This document shows, one piece after another, positions 34,779-44,371 of a stretch of 64,000 nt of DNA (the stretch's first letter is position 1; the number at the start of each line of letters is the position of its first letter). The stretch is taken from assembly GCA_023151315.1 (NCBI GenBank), contig JAKLJE010000006.1, positions 111,206-175,205 on the forward strand. Reading direction: 5' to 3'. A program made the translations under genes and the position numbers. Origin of the DNA: Bacteroidia bacterium. Its GTDB lineage: Bacteria; Bacteroidota; Bacteroidia; Palsa-965. The notes below the pieces were generated by a model. It saw nothing but the letters and a program-made list of their open reading frames with translations, had not been told where the DNA came from and did no database searches.

Positions 34779-35819
34779 TTAGTTGAAGAATCCTTTGTTG
34801 CGGTTCTTGCCGTCGTCTGCCATCATAAAACGAAGTGATACTTCAAAGCCGCCACGCGATTGACTCGCAGGTGTGAGTCTTGAAAGGTTCACGTCGTAAC
34901 TGAAACCGACACGGAAAGGATACATTTCAAAGCCTGTCACGATGTTAAATGCATCTGCAAAACGGTAGTAACCGCCGAGCACCCATGCAACAGGTTTTTT
35001 ACGTCCGGTATAAACCGAAGCTTCCTGCATCCAGTATTTGAACAATGCACCTGCGTTGATCTCGCGGTGACCGCCCTGCATCATGAAGAGTACTGAAGGC
35101 TCTACAACCAGACTGAAGTTCTTGATTCCGATTTCACCTGCGGCATAACCAACATACTTCATTGGAAGTTTGCCTTCTGATGTTCCGTAATAAGAATACA
35201 TGGGTTGATTCAAATGCCACGCAGAAACACCGCAAGTAATGTTCCATGCGTCATTCGAACTGATCGTATTATTACCGGTTCCGTAGTAATACGCAAGACC
35301 ACCGCCTAAGTCGGCATATGAGCGATTTGCAAAAGTAGTCGGCTCACCGGATGGAGCAGTCAGATCCAATTGCCCGTTGATGTACTGATTGTCCCAATAC
35401 AGATTGTTGTAATTCAAACTGCGCTGTCCGAATCCACCGTAAACTCCTGCGGAGAGGAAACTCTGTTCATTCAACGCAATTACACCCGATAAATGAAGTT
35501 GTCCCGTAGTCGTAGACATTGCTCCGTCACCGGCTTTGTCTGAAAAAACATTGATTCCGATACCGGCATGACTTCCGGAACTGCGTTGCATGAAAGCCAT
35601 ATCCGCACTCACATTAAATGTTTTGTACGGATTTGCAGAGACGGCTCTCCACTGATTTTTATAGTTCACGTGCGCGCTCATCTTGTGACCAAGTCCTGCA
35701 TGCGCAGGATTGATCAGCAATGGTGTTTGCGTCATCTGTGAGAAGTGTATATCCTGTGCGCTTACTGTTAGTGACACAAGTAATGCCGCTGCGATCGAGA
35801 GAATTTTTCCTGTCTTCAT
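34779..35819 (-). CDS. PorP/SprF family outer-membrane protein
   Basis: The PorP/SprF signature is clear: after the signal peptide (ILSIAAALLVSLTVSAQ) comes DIHFSQMTQTPLLINPAHAG, followed by KNQWRAVSANPYKTFNVSAD and barrel-like alternating strands to FRVGFSYDVNLS and GGFEVSLRFMM. ATG 35819 (MKTGKILSI) is preferred to the ATG nine codons upstream at 35846 because it opens the signal peptide. The product is 346 residues, normal for the family. Members are thought to be outer-membrane partners that help type B T9SS cargo such as SprB reach or stay at the surface. The cargo gene upstream ends 30 bases before this start, so the pair is one operon and this protein most likely serves that cargo. Confidence 0.92.
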   Translation of the reverse strand: MKTGKILSIAAALLVSLTVSAQDIHFSQMTQTPLLINPAHAGLGHKMSAHVNYKNQWRAVSANPYKTFNVSADMAFMQRSSGSHAGIGINVFSDKAGDGAMSTTTGQLHLSGVIALNEQSFLSAGVYGGFGQRSLNYNNLYWDNQYINGQLDLTAPSGEPTTFANRSYADLGGGLAYYYGTGNNTISSNDAWNITCGVSAWHLNQPMYSYYGTSEGKLPMKYVGYAAGEIGIKNFSLVVEPSVLFMMQGGHREINAGALFKYWMQEASVYTGRKKPVAWVLGGYYRFADAFNIVTGFEMYPFRVGFSYDVNLSRLTPASQSRGGFEVSLRFMMADDGKNRNKGFFN

Positions 35820-35849
35820 GGTTCTCAATTTTGAGTTGTGAATCATCTC

Positions 35850-38800
35850 TTATCGGATCAATGATACGTTACCGCTTGACTCAAGAGGATCTCCGCTTAT
35901 GAAAACTCCTTTCGCCATCCACGTGAATACCGCTGTTTCGCATTTCACTCCGCGATGCACACCATCCCAACCGACAGAAGGATCTGTTGTACGGAACACA
36001 ACTTCGCCCCAACGGTTGAAGACAACGAATTCAAAATCTGAAACGCAAAGCGGATCAACACGACAGAAGAGGACATCATTCTGTCCATCTCCGTTCGGTG
36101 AGAATGCATTCGGTACAAAAACATCTCCGCAAAGTATGTCAACGAAAATTGTAACAGTATCGGTTCGTGTACAACCCAATGAATCCGAAACCGTCAACGT
36201 GTACGTTGTAGTTACAGTTGGAGAGGCAATCGGATTCGGACAATTGGTACAACTCAGATTCGCTCCCGGCGACCAACTGTAGTTGCCGCCTCCCGTTCCG
36301 TTTAACATGGTGTTCTGACCTTGAGTAATGGTCGTGGAAATTCCGGCATCCGGATTAAGTGAACTGATTCCGCCTACGTTTGCAAGAGCGGAATAGGTAC
36401 AGCCTGCTCCATCAGTTATTACACATGTGTAAGGCCCGGGAACAAGTCCTGCGATGATCGGTGTTGTTGCGCCGTTGCTCCATGAATAAGTATAAGGCGG
36501 AACACCTCCTGAAGGCGTGGCGGTTGCACTTCCGTCGTTACCCGGACAACCCGCGTCCGTGACTATTAACGTATCGGCAAGTGAGTTTACTGTTATGACG
36601 ACTGTGTCCCTGCTGACACATCCTCCCGGTAATACAGTTGTGGCAATCACAAACGTTGTCGTAACTGTCGGCGTGACCGTGACGGAATTCGTAGTTCCTA
36701 TGTTTGTCGATCCTGCTGTCCATGCATAACCATAACCTGTTCCTGTTGGCGTGGTTAATGTCACCGGACTGCTGCTGCATATTGTTGTATCGTTTCCTGC
36801 TGCAACAGCAGGATAAGGTTTAACAGTTACAGAGAAAGTTGTTGTTGTTGATCCGCACAGATTGATTGCGTTCATTGTGAAGTTGTAAACGCCCGCATTC
36901 ATATATACGCCGGTAAGAATGTTGTTCGTCGTGTCAGTTATCATACCACCAGGCATGCTCCAGCTGTAATAGGTGCTGCTGTTGAATACTCCGTTCCAGC
37001 TGTTCGTGTCACCTTCGCATACAAAATGCGGACCCGATACCAATGGATTCGGTGCAGGAAGCACAACAATGGTGTGTACTGCTGACCAAGGTCCAACACA
37101 ACCGTAATTTGTTTCCTGTACAGTGAAGGTCAGTGTGCCCGGGCCTCCGAGACTTACATAAAGTGAATTGGAGTTCGCTCCTGAAGGTGAAACAAACGGT
37201 TGTCCTCCGTTGATACCGCTGCACGTCCACATGTATGTCGATTGATTCGAATACATATACGGTGAGAAGAAGAGTGCTACGATATCTCCCACGCAGAATG
37301 TATCACTCAACGTGAAGTTGGTGAACTCGTAGGAAGAAATTGTAGCTGCATTTGAATACGGAGCACCAATGGTAACACGTATCAAACTGCCTAATGAACT
37401 GTCAGGATAGTTGGAGTTCGATGCAACTACGCGCATGTAATTCATTCCTCTAGGTATTCCGAGAATAGGCAAGCTGTCTTTACAAGGAACGTGCACGTTC
37501 AATGTGGTGTCGCCTTGTGCTGCAACCTGTCCGAGAATTCCGTTCGGACCGATCTGCGCAAATGTCATACTGCTCTTCAATTGTGTCTGGAATAAATTCC
37601 CCGGACCGTAAGTTGCATTTGTTGTAAATGAATTCACATCTACGTCAATCAATGTATCATCACCAGCAGGATTCACTATACAATCCGTCACACAGAAACT
37701 GAGATCCTGTGTGTTGTTGGTAGTAATATCGCAGGCCTGAATACAGAACGGCCCCCAAGGAGCACCGATTGTAGCCGGGTTAGAGGAAACAACGCGAATG
37801 TAGTATCCGCAACCAGGTGGTACGTTCGGAACAAGTCCTGATACATTCCCCGGAGGAGATCCAAGCATAGGATCGTATGTGCCGTTGTTGTTGAATGTTC
37901 CAACTACAGTTGGAGTGGAAGAGAATACACCGTTGGAATCGGACAGCTGTGCTGTATAAACGTTGTTGGCATTGTAAACTCCGGTTGAGTAGAACGGAAT
38001 ATCAATGGCGCTGCCTATACAGACGGCGTTCGTGTCCATCGTGACGACGGGTTGTAATGTCGTGATGACATTCGGACAGGCGATAATCTGAAAACACGCC
38101 GAGGCGACTCCGGTAAAGACGGGTTGAGGTGATGTTCGTCGTATTCGGATTTTATAACAGTTGCCCGGGCCTGAAGACGTCGGAAGTATAATGGCGAAGA
38201 CACCGTTCATCTGCGGGTTATTAATGCCCGCAACCCATGTATTGGTTGTATTGAAAATTCCGGTCGGACCTGAGAGGTCAATCGCATACGTTCCATCGCA
38301 CAGCGTATCTGTTAAATGCCAATAGATGTAAAGAATACCTCCTTGACAAACCGGGTTCGGTGAAACACTATCCACAACAATACTTGACGTCAAACTGTTG
38401 AATGTACCGATGATGTTGATGTCATCTACTGCAAATGCAACGGAGTCAGGAGACGCACCCGGGTTATTTACCCAGCGGAATCCAAAGCGAAGATCATCAC
38501 GGTTAGCGAATGCAGGATCAGTGATGTCTTCATATTTCCATTTGTATTTGTTGCTGTATGTTGTGCCGGTCTGGATCCACGGACCGTTGTTTACACTGTA
38601 ATAAACTTCACCGTATGCAGTTGGAGAACCTTGGCACAGATAGAAGAAACTGAAGTGAATGGAATCCATTCCTCGCGTACAGATACTCTGTGACATGTAT
38701 GCGAACTGATCCGAAGTTACTCCCGGATCATAGTTGCAGTTAGTGATTCCCGAAGGCTGATCATGAATGTGCAGGTAATCACTATACGGTGCAAACGCAA

Positions 38801-39038
38801 TTGTTCCGCTGTATGTACTGTCCTGACGATACGTATCGTTGTACGTTGGCGTTCCTGTGTAATTGTTGTTTACAATCCACTGATTCGTTCCGCTGTTAGA
38901 ACCGGGACCACCGCTGTTGAGCGTAAATGTGGAGTTTCCGTTCTGGAAGTTCTCAGTGAAGATCAATGTGGTTTGTGCAAATGATGCAGAGGTGAATGCA
39001 TAGCACAGAATGAAAATTGCGAGTAATTTTCTCTTCAT
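35850..39038 (-). CDS. Large type B T9SS cargo protein (gliding-motility-associated C-terminal domain)
   Basis: This 1062-residue protein has a signal peptide (LLAIFILCYAFTSASFAQ). Residues about 22-215 look like a jelly-roll of the MAM/cleaved-adhesin type (IFTENFQNGNSTFTLNSGG, WVNNPGASPDSVAFAVDDI). The middle (about 220-960) is a chain of Ig/PKD-like modules, including SprB-like GGVPPYTYSWSNGATTP. The last 90 residues are a type B sorting domain: VPNAFSPNGDGQNDVL, then FNRWGEVVFRT and WDGVHRG. The PorP/SprF gene directly downstream is the expected partner of this class. It is probably a surface adhesin; whether the organism glides cannot be judged, because no gld gene lies in the window. 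Confidence 0.92.
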   Translation of the reverse strand: MKRKLLAIFILCYAFTSASFAQTTLIFTENFQNGNSTFTLNSGGPGSNSGTNQWIVNNNYTGTPTYNDTYRQDSTYSGTIAFAPYSDYLHIHDQPSGITNCNYDPGVTSDQFAYMSQSICTRGMDSIHFSFFYLCQGSPTAYGEVYYSVNNGPWIQTGTTYSNKYKWKYEDITDPAFANRDDLRFGFRWVNNPGASPDSVAFAVDDINIIGTFNSLTSSIVVDSVSPNPVCQGGILYIYWHLTDTLCDGTYAIDLSGPTGIFNTTNTWVAGINNPQMNGVFAIILPTSSGPGNCYKIRIRRTSPQPVFTGVASACFQIIACPNVITTLQPVVTMDTNAVCIGSAIDIPFYSTGVYNANNVYTAQLSDSNGVFSSTPTVVGTFNNNGTYDPMLGSPPGNVSGLVPNVPPGCGYYIRVVSSNPATIGAPWGPFCIQACDITTNNTQDLSFCVTDCIVNPAGDDTLIDVDVNSFTTNATYGPGNLFQTQLKSSMTFAQIGPNGILGQVAAQGDTTLNVHVPCKDSLPILGIPRGMNYMRVVASNSNYPDSSLGSLIRVTIGAPYSNAATISSYEFTNFTLSDTFCVGDIVALFFSPYMYSNQSTYMWTCSGINGGQPFVSPSGANSNSLYVSLGGPGTLTFTVQETNYGCVGPWSAVHTIVVLPAPNPLVSGPHFVCEGDTNSWNGVFNSSTYYSWSMPGGMITDTTNNILTGVYMNAGVYNFTMNAINLCGSTTTTFSVTVKPYPAVAAGNDTTICSSSPVTLTTPTGTGYGYAWTAGSTNIGTTNSVTVTPTVTTTFVIATTVLPGGCVSRDTVVITVNSLADTLIVTDAGCPGNDGSATATPSGGVPPYTYSWSNGATTPIIAGLVPGPYTCVITDGAGCTYSALANVGGISSLNPDAGISTTITQGQNTMLNGTGGGNYSWSPGANLSCTNCPNPIASPTVTTTYTLTVSDSLGCTRTDTVTIFVDILCGDVFVPNAFSPNGDGQNDVLFCRVDPLCVSDFEFVVFNRWGEVVFRTTDPSVGWDGVHRGVKCETAVFTWMAKGVFISGDPLESSGNVSLIR

Positions 39039-39255
39039 GGGGAAACAGTATTTGCCGTTACAGGAATCTGCCTGAAAATCAGGTTAAGGTGAGTCAGATT
39101 CTTTTTGTGAATATAGGACATTCAGCAATACGATCCTACAGTTGTTCTAGGTTAGAATCGGCGAAAAACGTCTTTTTTGGACTGTTTTGACGGAGGATAA
39201 ATTAAGCTGTTAGATTAATTGGTTGAACAGTTTGCTGTTTCGATAAGTAGCAAAC

Positions 39256-40479
39256 TCAGAATATCATCTCAAAGAACAGCCCGTCTTTTTTCTCAAATCT
39301 GTACTTCGCGTCAATTTGCTGACAGAGAGATTTAATCAGGTCAATACCCAGTGAGCCGTTTCGTTGCAGGGCTGTTTGTTCAGCTCCCGGTCCATTATCT
39401 TGAATTCGGATAATCTTTTTCCCGTTCTCAATAAGTAATTGCACGCTCACCTGAAGAGGTCTGCCGGGAACACGCGCGTGCTTACAGGAATTGGTGACAA
39501 TTTCATTTACGATGAGTCCGCATGGTATAGCCTGATTCAAAGGAATTTCCATTTCTACTGCTTTCACGCTGATGGAATCTTCGTCAGTGAGACCAAGCGA
39601 TGTGAAAAGTTCATCGGCAAGATCGTGCGCATACTCACCGAAATCAAGAGAAGAAACATCATTACTCTGGAAAATTCTTTCGTGTACTAAAGCCATGGAG
39701 AATACACGGTTTCTGCAATCCTGCAATGCATCGCGTACCTCATCGGAATCTGAATTGTTCTTCTTCAGATTCAAAAGACTTGTAACGATGTTCATGTTGT
39801 TCTTCACCCGGTGAAAGACTTCCGCCACCAGCACGTCTTTCTCCTTGATCATATTCCTGATCATTTGTTCCTGTCGCGCATTCTCTGCTGTAACCTGCGC
39901 AATGAAGAGCACAGTGGTCAATGCACTTACAAGAATATTGAACGCCCGAATATTATTCAGAACATCTTTTTCTATCGTTAGTTGATAAATCCCTCTGTAA
40001 TAGAATACAGATAACACTACGGTTGCCGCGAAATAGATGGTAATCAATACCACCAGATGAACCATCGTTTCTTTTCTTCCAAGTATTTGAATCAGTGTGA
40101 TAATTATCGGAAAAAGATAGAGTATGGAATAGCTTTCAATACCTAATAAAGCAGCAAAGTAAGTAATCACGGTCACGCCCATCAGAAAGAAGCCATAGGT
40201 TCCGGCAATGTAACCGAATCGGATATTCACTGCCGCAACTGTCGGAGCAGCAACCATTGCGAAAAGAAGGAATTTCTGAAAATGAGTTATGCCGAAAAGC
40301 GGAAAACTGATGAAGGCTGCACTCATGTTTATGAATGCGATCAAACAAATGAAGTTAAGCTTCCTGATCAGGAAAGCCTCCCATATCTGATGGTGTGGTT
40401 TGATGCCGAGATTGCGGATCTTATCTGGTAGCGCGTTTGCCATTTCGGAATGATCAAATTTACTGATTTGCCCGTTCAT
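39256..40479 (-). CDS. Membrane sensor histidine kinase, HisKA_2 type
   Basis: The protein is 407 residues. The first 195 contain six or seven membrane helices (for example FICLIAFINMSAAFISFPLF, SILYLFPIIITLIQIL, VHLVVLITIYFAATVVLSVF) with no large periplasmic loop, so the membrane part itself is the sensor. The dimerisation/phospho-acceptor segment is of HisKA_2 type with His 223 in VLVAEVFHRVKNNMNIVTSL. The HATPase domain carries IPCGLIVNEIVTNSCKHA and IRIQDNGPGAE. No response regulator is adjacent on this strand; the gene is transcribed away from the Reg_prop kinase at 40513 and may feed a regulator elsewhere. ATG 40479 is used; the second Met (codon 13) is possible. Confidence 0.88.
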   Translation of the reverse strand: MNGQISKFDHSEMANALPDKIRNLGIKPHHQIWEAFLIRKLNFICLIAFINMSAAFISFPLFGITHFQKFLLFAMVAAPTVAAVNIRFGYIAGTYGFFLMGVTVITYFAALLGIESYSILYLFPIIITLIQILGRKETMVHLVVLITIYFAATVVLSVFYYRGIYQLTIEKDVLNNIRAFNILVSALTTVLFIAQVTAENARQEQMIRNMIKEKDVLVAEVFHRVKNNMNIVTSLLNLKKNNSDSDEVRDALQDCRNRVFSMALVHERIFQSNDVSSLDFGEYAHDLADELFTSLGLTDEDSISVKAVEMEIPLNQAIPCGLIVNEIVTNSCKHARVPGRPLQVSVQLLIENGKKIIRIQDNGPGAEQTALQRNGSLGIDLIKSLCQQIDAKYRFEKKDGLFFEMIF

Positions 40480-40501
40480 CCGGAGCTTTTAAATCAGTAG
40501 C

Positions 40502-40509
40502 TATATTTG
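40502..40509 (+). promoter_or_regulatory. -7 promoter box TATATTTG
   Basis: The box matches TAnnTTTG. It contains the TTG that would otherwise be read as a start codon (40507), and lies three bases before GTG 40513. Confidence 0.45.
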
Positions 40510-40512
40510 CCT

Positions 40513-43431
40513 GTGGGCTTACGCAAACTGATAACAATACTGGCCGTTACTGTTTGCTCATTTCTCTTCAGCGGAAATGAACCATTGGTTGTGTCTTTAA
40601 ATGATGAAGACGGCCTGCCTTCCAATGAAGTTTATCAGATGGTGCAGGACTCATTCGGTTATTTGTGGATCGGTTGCGATGCAGGCTTGTTCCGTTATGA
40701 TGGATTTGAATACCGCAAGTACACAGCAGAAGGTCAAAGCGGAAGAAGTATTTCAGGGTTACAACTTAGTGCCGACAATTCGTTGTGGTGTAAGAATTTT
40801 ACCGGTCAGATTTTTCACCTAATGAATGATTCTCTGAAACTGATTTGCGACCTGCGTACCAAAGCAACGAGCATTGTTCCGTTCTGTGTTGATTCTGCAG
40901 GCAGAGTGTTTGTCGGCTTGAATGACCGGGTAAACATTTACAACCCGTCGGGTGACAGTATACGTACGATTAGTTTGGGCGGTCGCGGCAGAAACAATGT
41001 TACGCCTATCAGAAGCCTATGCATCAACGGGAACGACATTTTCTGTTCAGTTCCGGAAACAGGAATATTTTACGGAACAATTAATGGTGCTGAATTGCAT
41101 TTAATTGATTCTTCTGCAGTAAAAGCCGGATACACATTACTCTTCGATTTGTATAACTACAAACAAAAGGTATTCTGTCAGATCAGTGATATCCGTAAAG
41201 GTTTTTATCAGTTCGGTTACACGGACCGATACGGATTTCATATTACAAAATCTGTGTCGCGACCGAATCCGTTTTTCAGAATATTAGCGGTAGTTCCAGA
41301 TGCTGAAGGCAAGCTTTGGTTTTGTACAACACACGGTGTGAATTATTTCAATGAACTCGGTGATGTTGTTTTCGATACTGCAGCTTTTTTTCTGCGAAAC
41401 AGTAAAGTTACCTGGACGATTGAGGATCGTGAGGGTTCACGTTGGTTCAGTACTCTTTCCGAAGGATTGAAGTGTGCGCCTTCGCTGGATATTGTACGTT
41501 ATAATCGCGCCAATTCAGGATTGACAGATGAACATCTTACGGCCGTAACTGTTCTTCCGGACGGCAAAGTTGCCACAGGTTCATACAACGGACAGATATG
41601 CACGTTGCGTGAAGGCAAATTAGTAAGTGTTCCTTCTCCCGAATTAAAAGTTCCTGTAATTGCAACGAAGCGTATCGTAAGTTTTAATGGCGGATTTATT
41701 TGCGCTCACGGCGCGACAACGGTACATGATGCTGCAGGAAAATTACTCAAATTGATTCCGCTTTCGAATGCGCGCGACATCATCGTTCAGGGTGATTCGG
41801 TTTATCAGATGCTTCCGGAAGGATTATTCAGCTTATCTCAAATGGATGCCGGAGGTTCCGCGTTCCCTATTCCAACCCGCTTATTACGTGGAGTGGGAGG
41901 GCGTTCGTTATGCGTAGGAACAGATACGCATAGTATTTACGCTTCATTTAATGATGGAGTTTTTCGTTATGATAAATCAGGTTTTACACAAGTCGTGTTA
42001 AACAGCAAACCTGTTTTTGCGAATGCATTGTTCTGCGACGGGAAAACTGTGTGGACCGCAGGAATCAATGATGGTATTTGCGGAATCGCAGGCGGCACTG
42101 TGGTGAAGCAATACAATACATCAAACGGGTTAAAGGATAATGAAATAAGACATGTGGGCGGGAATGGCGATTTTCTGATTGCAGTTTCAGGTGAGTTTGT
42201 TTACAAAATTGATTTGCGTTCCGATTCCGTATTGCTGATCGGTCTCACAGACGGTATCAATGCTAAAGATATTAACGCGGTAACAGTGAACAACGGTCTG
42301 GTTTATCTGGCAACCGGTAAAGGCTTGGTTACTTTCCCTTTGACATTGAATTCATATAACCGAAGCGCCCCTTCAATTGCATTTACTTCGATTTATATTG
42401 ATGATACGCGTTATACTGAAATCAAGGAGCTGAATATTCCGCACGGATCTTCCAATATCAGGATTGGGTTTACTTCAGTGTCGTTGCGCTCGCGTGGTAA
42501 GTACAACGTGCGGTACCATTTGTTAGGAGCGGATACGTCATGGGTTTATGTCCCGGCCTCAACAAGATCAATTACGCTTTCAGGACTTGCATCGGGAGAG
42601 TATTTGCTTGAGGCGGAAGCAGTAAATGAAGATGGTGTTGTTTCAACGACACGCGCAAAGATTACTATTATTGTTGACGCGCCGGTTTGGCAGCGATGGT
42701 GGTTTTATCTGCTATCTGCAGTTCTGGCCATCGCTCTCGTTGTAGTAATTGCTGTTTGGCGCCTCAAAGTAATTCGGCGCAACGAAAGTGTGAAACGTCA
42801 GTTGATCCTTTCTCAACTTACTGCACTCAAAGCACAGATGAATCCGCACTTCATGTACAATGCACTGAATTCAATTCAGGATCTGGTATTGCAGAGAGAT
42901 ATACGAAACTCATCTGCATATCTCAGTAAGTTCAGTAAACTGATGAGAGCCGTGCTTTCAGCATCAGACAAGCAGTGGACCACCGTGAATGAAGAAATAG
43001 GAATTCTGGAACCTTATCTGGAATTAGAGAAGTTACGGATGGGTGATCAATTTACATTCTCTATAATTGCTGCAACTGAAGTTCAGGATATGAGAATTCC
43101 TTCAATGATTGTTCAGCCTTATGTTGAAAATGCGTTGAAGCACGGCTTACTTCACAGTAAGGGAGCAAAGAAACTTGAGATTGTTTTCGAATTGGGCACG
43201 CAATTGAAGTGTCGTATTACAGATAATGGAATCGGCCGTGAGCGCTCCGCTGAAATTAATCAAAGGCAGCGAAAAGGTCACACTTCATTCGCAGGTTCCG
43301 CAAATGAAAAACGATTGGAGCTGCTCAGTAAAACAGATGTAGCAAAATACTCTGTACAAATAACCGATTTGTATACAGGAAATGTGCCGTCAGGAACGTC
43401 GGTTGAATTGACTTTTCCCATTATCCAATGA
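40513..43431 (+). CDS. Hybrid-type LytS sensor kinase with Reg_prop propeller and Y_Y_Y domain
   Basis: There is no ATG before the signal sequence. GTG 40513 (then GLRKLITILAVTVCSFLFSG) is chosen because the other candidate, TTG 40507, lies in the promoter box. The product is 972 residues. A periplasmic propeller (about 20-610) carries two-component-propeller repeats (NDEDGLPSNEVYQMVQDSFG, YLWIGCDAGLFRYDG, WFCTTHGVNYF, TSNGLKDNEIRHV), then a Y_Y_Y domain (about 618-705). One membrane helix (about 712-735) leads to a LytS-type core with His 779 in QMNPHFMYNALNS, VQPYVENALKHGL and ITDNGIGRE. It is followed by a LytTR regulator gene after 79 bases; that gap contains a probable LytTR operator. 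Similar receptors often sense polysaccharide fragments; here that is only inference. Confidence 0.9.
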   Translation: MGLRKLITILAVTVCSFLFSGNEPLVVSLNDEDGLPSNEVYQMVQDSFGYLWIGCDAGLFRYDGFEYRKYTAEGQSGRSISGLQLSADNSLWCKNFTGQIFHLMNDSLKLICDLRTKATSIVPFCVDSAGRVFVGLNDRVNIYNPSGDSIRTISLGGRGRNNVTPIRSLCINGNDIFCSVPETGIFYGTINGAELHLIDSSAVKAGYTLLFDLYNYKQKVFCQISDIRKGFYQFGYTDRYGFHITKSVSRPNPFFRILAVVPDAEGKLWFCTTHGVNYFNELGDVVFDTAAFFLRNSKVTWTIEDREGSRWFSTLSEGLKCAPSLDIVRYNRANSGLTDEHLTAVTVLPDGKVATGSYNGQICTLREGKLVSVPSPELKVPVIATKRIVSFNGGFICAHGATTVHDAAGKLLKLIPLSNARDIIVQGDSVYQMLPEGLFSLSQMDAGGSAFPIPTRLLRGVGGRSLCVGTDTHSIYASFNDGVFRYDKSGFTQVVLNSKPVFANALFCDGKTVWTAGINDGICGIAGGTVVKQYNTSNGLKDNEIRHVGGNGDFLIAVSGEFVYKIDLRSDSVLLIGLTDGINAKDINAVTVNNGLVYLATGKGLVTFPLTLNSYNRSAPSIAFTSIYIDDTRYTEIKELNIPHGSSNIRIGFTSVSLRSRGKYNVRYHLLGADTSWVYVPASTRSITLSGLASGEYLLEAEAVNEDGVVSTTRAKITIIVDAPVWQRWWFYLLSAVLAIALVVVIAVWRLKVIRRNESVKRQLILSQLTALKAQMNPHFMYNALNSIQDLVLQRDIRNSSAYLSKFSKLMRAVLSASDKQWTTVNEEIGILEPYLELEKLRMGDQFTFSIIAATEVQDMRIPSMIVQPYVENALKHGLLHSKGAKKLEIVFELGTQLKCRITDNGIGRERSAEINQRQRKGHTSFAGSANEKRLELLSKTDVAKYSVQITDLYTGNVPSGTSVELTFPIIQ

Positions 43432-43432
43432 C

Positions 43433-43464
43433 GATTCATGAATCCGTATTGACGTTTCATGAAG
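43433..43464. promoter_or_regulatory. Probable LytTR operator, copy 1
   Basis: TTCATGAATC at 43435 and TTCATGAA at 43456 start 21 bp apart, 47 bases before the LytTR regulator ATG. The same pair with the same spacing occurs at 44290/44311; 23 of 29 aligned bases agree. The first half is within a 12-bp palindrome (GATTCATGAATC). A further palindrome AATCATGATT follows at 43478-43487. Confidence 0.6.
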
Positions 43465-43510
43465 CGTTTGTAAGCAGAATCATGATTTTCACGATTTTCG
43501 TAAACGAATA

Positions 43511-44263
43511 ATGATACGCGCAGTAATAGTTGATGACGAAGAGCGTGCCCGCAATACGCTTAAGGCACTTATTACGGAATTCTGTCCTGAATTAACAGTT
43601 GCGGGCGAAGCTTCCAATGTTCCGGATGCCGTTTTGCAGATTAACAAACTCAAACCTGATGTTGTGTTCCTCGATATTGAAATGCCGGAATACAATGGAT
43701 TTGAACTGCTGCAGTTTTTCAGGGAAATCGATTTTCAGATTGTTTTTGTCACAGCCTACAGTGAATATGCTGTAAGAGCATTTGAAGTATCAGCCGCAGA
43801 CTATCTTCTTAAACCCGTTGACGTTGACAGTTTGGTTGGTGCCGTTGAAAAAGTCAGAAAGTTCCGGGAGCACGCCGCAATTCAACAGCGACTTGATTTA
43901 CTGAAAGATGCTCTGAATTCAGATGAAATCAGAAAGATTGCGGTGCCGATGAGCGACGGTCTGCTTTTTGTGGAGATCGCTGATATAGTGTTTCTCGAAG
44001 CGGATGGCGCGTACACTAATATATTTCTGAAGAACGGCTCAAAGATTCTTGTCAGTAAAAAGCTGGGCTTCTTTGAAGACATACTCAACGGCAGGAAAAT
44101 ATTTTTCAGAACACACCGCTCGAGTCTCATAAACATCAATTGCATCCGCAGATTCGTGCGCGGTGAAAACACAATCGTAATGGACAACAACTCGGTTGTT
44201 GCTCTTGCTCGTGATCGCAAACATGAGTTTGAAGAAGTGTTGAAAGGATTGCGATTAGCCTGA
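43511..44263 (+). CDS. LytTR-family response regulator (second pair)
   Basis: This 250-residue protein has a receiver domain (about 2-120: acidic VDDEE, phospho-acceptor Asp 55 in VVFLDIEMP, FVTAYSEYAV, LLKPVD) and a LytTR DNA-binding domain (about 145-248: IVFLEADGAYTNIFLKNG, FFRTHRSSLININCI). It is about the same length as the first LytTR protein but clearly diverged from it. It follows the Reg_prop kinase gene, its likely phosphodonor. Matching paired repeats lie in front of this gene and in front of the next one, consistent with autoregulation and control of the downstream gene. ATG 43511 begins the receiver domain directly. Confidence 0.93.
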   Translation: MIRAVIVDDEERARNTLKALITEFCPELTVAGEASNVPDAVLQINKLKPDVVFLDIEMPEYNGFELLQFFREIDFQIVFVTAYSEYAVRAFEVSAADYLLKPVDVDSLVGAVEKVRKFREHAAIQQRLDLLKDALNSDEIRKIAVPMSDGLLFVEIADIVFLEADGAYTNIFLKNGSKILVSKKLGFFEDILNGRKIFFRTHRSSLININCIRRFVRGENTIVMDNNSVVALARDRKHEFEEVLKGLRLA

Positions 44264-44288
44264 ATACGAATCAGTCCGATATCCTGCA

Positions 44289-44319
44289 TTTCATGAATCA
44301 GGATTTACGGTTCGTGAAA
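44289..44319. promoter_or_regulatory. Probable LytTR operator, copy 2
   Basis: TTCATGAATC at 44290 and TTCGTGAA at 44311 (start-to-start 21 bp) lie 30 bases upstream of the -7 box TAGTTTTG. That is the expected place for an activator standing in for a missing -33 element. Confidence 0.6.
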
Positions 44320-44348
44320 TGCCACATGATAGCCTGAATTTGTCGCTC

Positions 44349-44356
44349 TAGTTTTG
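44349..44356 (+). promoter_or_regulatory. -7 promoter box TAGTTTTG
   Basis: The box matches TAnnTTTG, lies 15 bases before ATG 44372, and has no TTG at the -33 position. The paired repeats upstream suggest activator dependence. Confidence 0.5.
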
Positions 44357-44371
44357 TTCAAAATTCATGTT

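Noticed and set aside
40507..40509. TTG start of the Reg_prop kinase
   Set aside because: The TTG forms the end of a TAnnTTTG promoter box; the GTG at 40513 is preferred.
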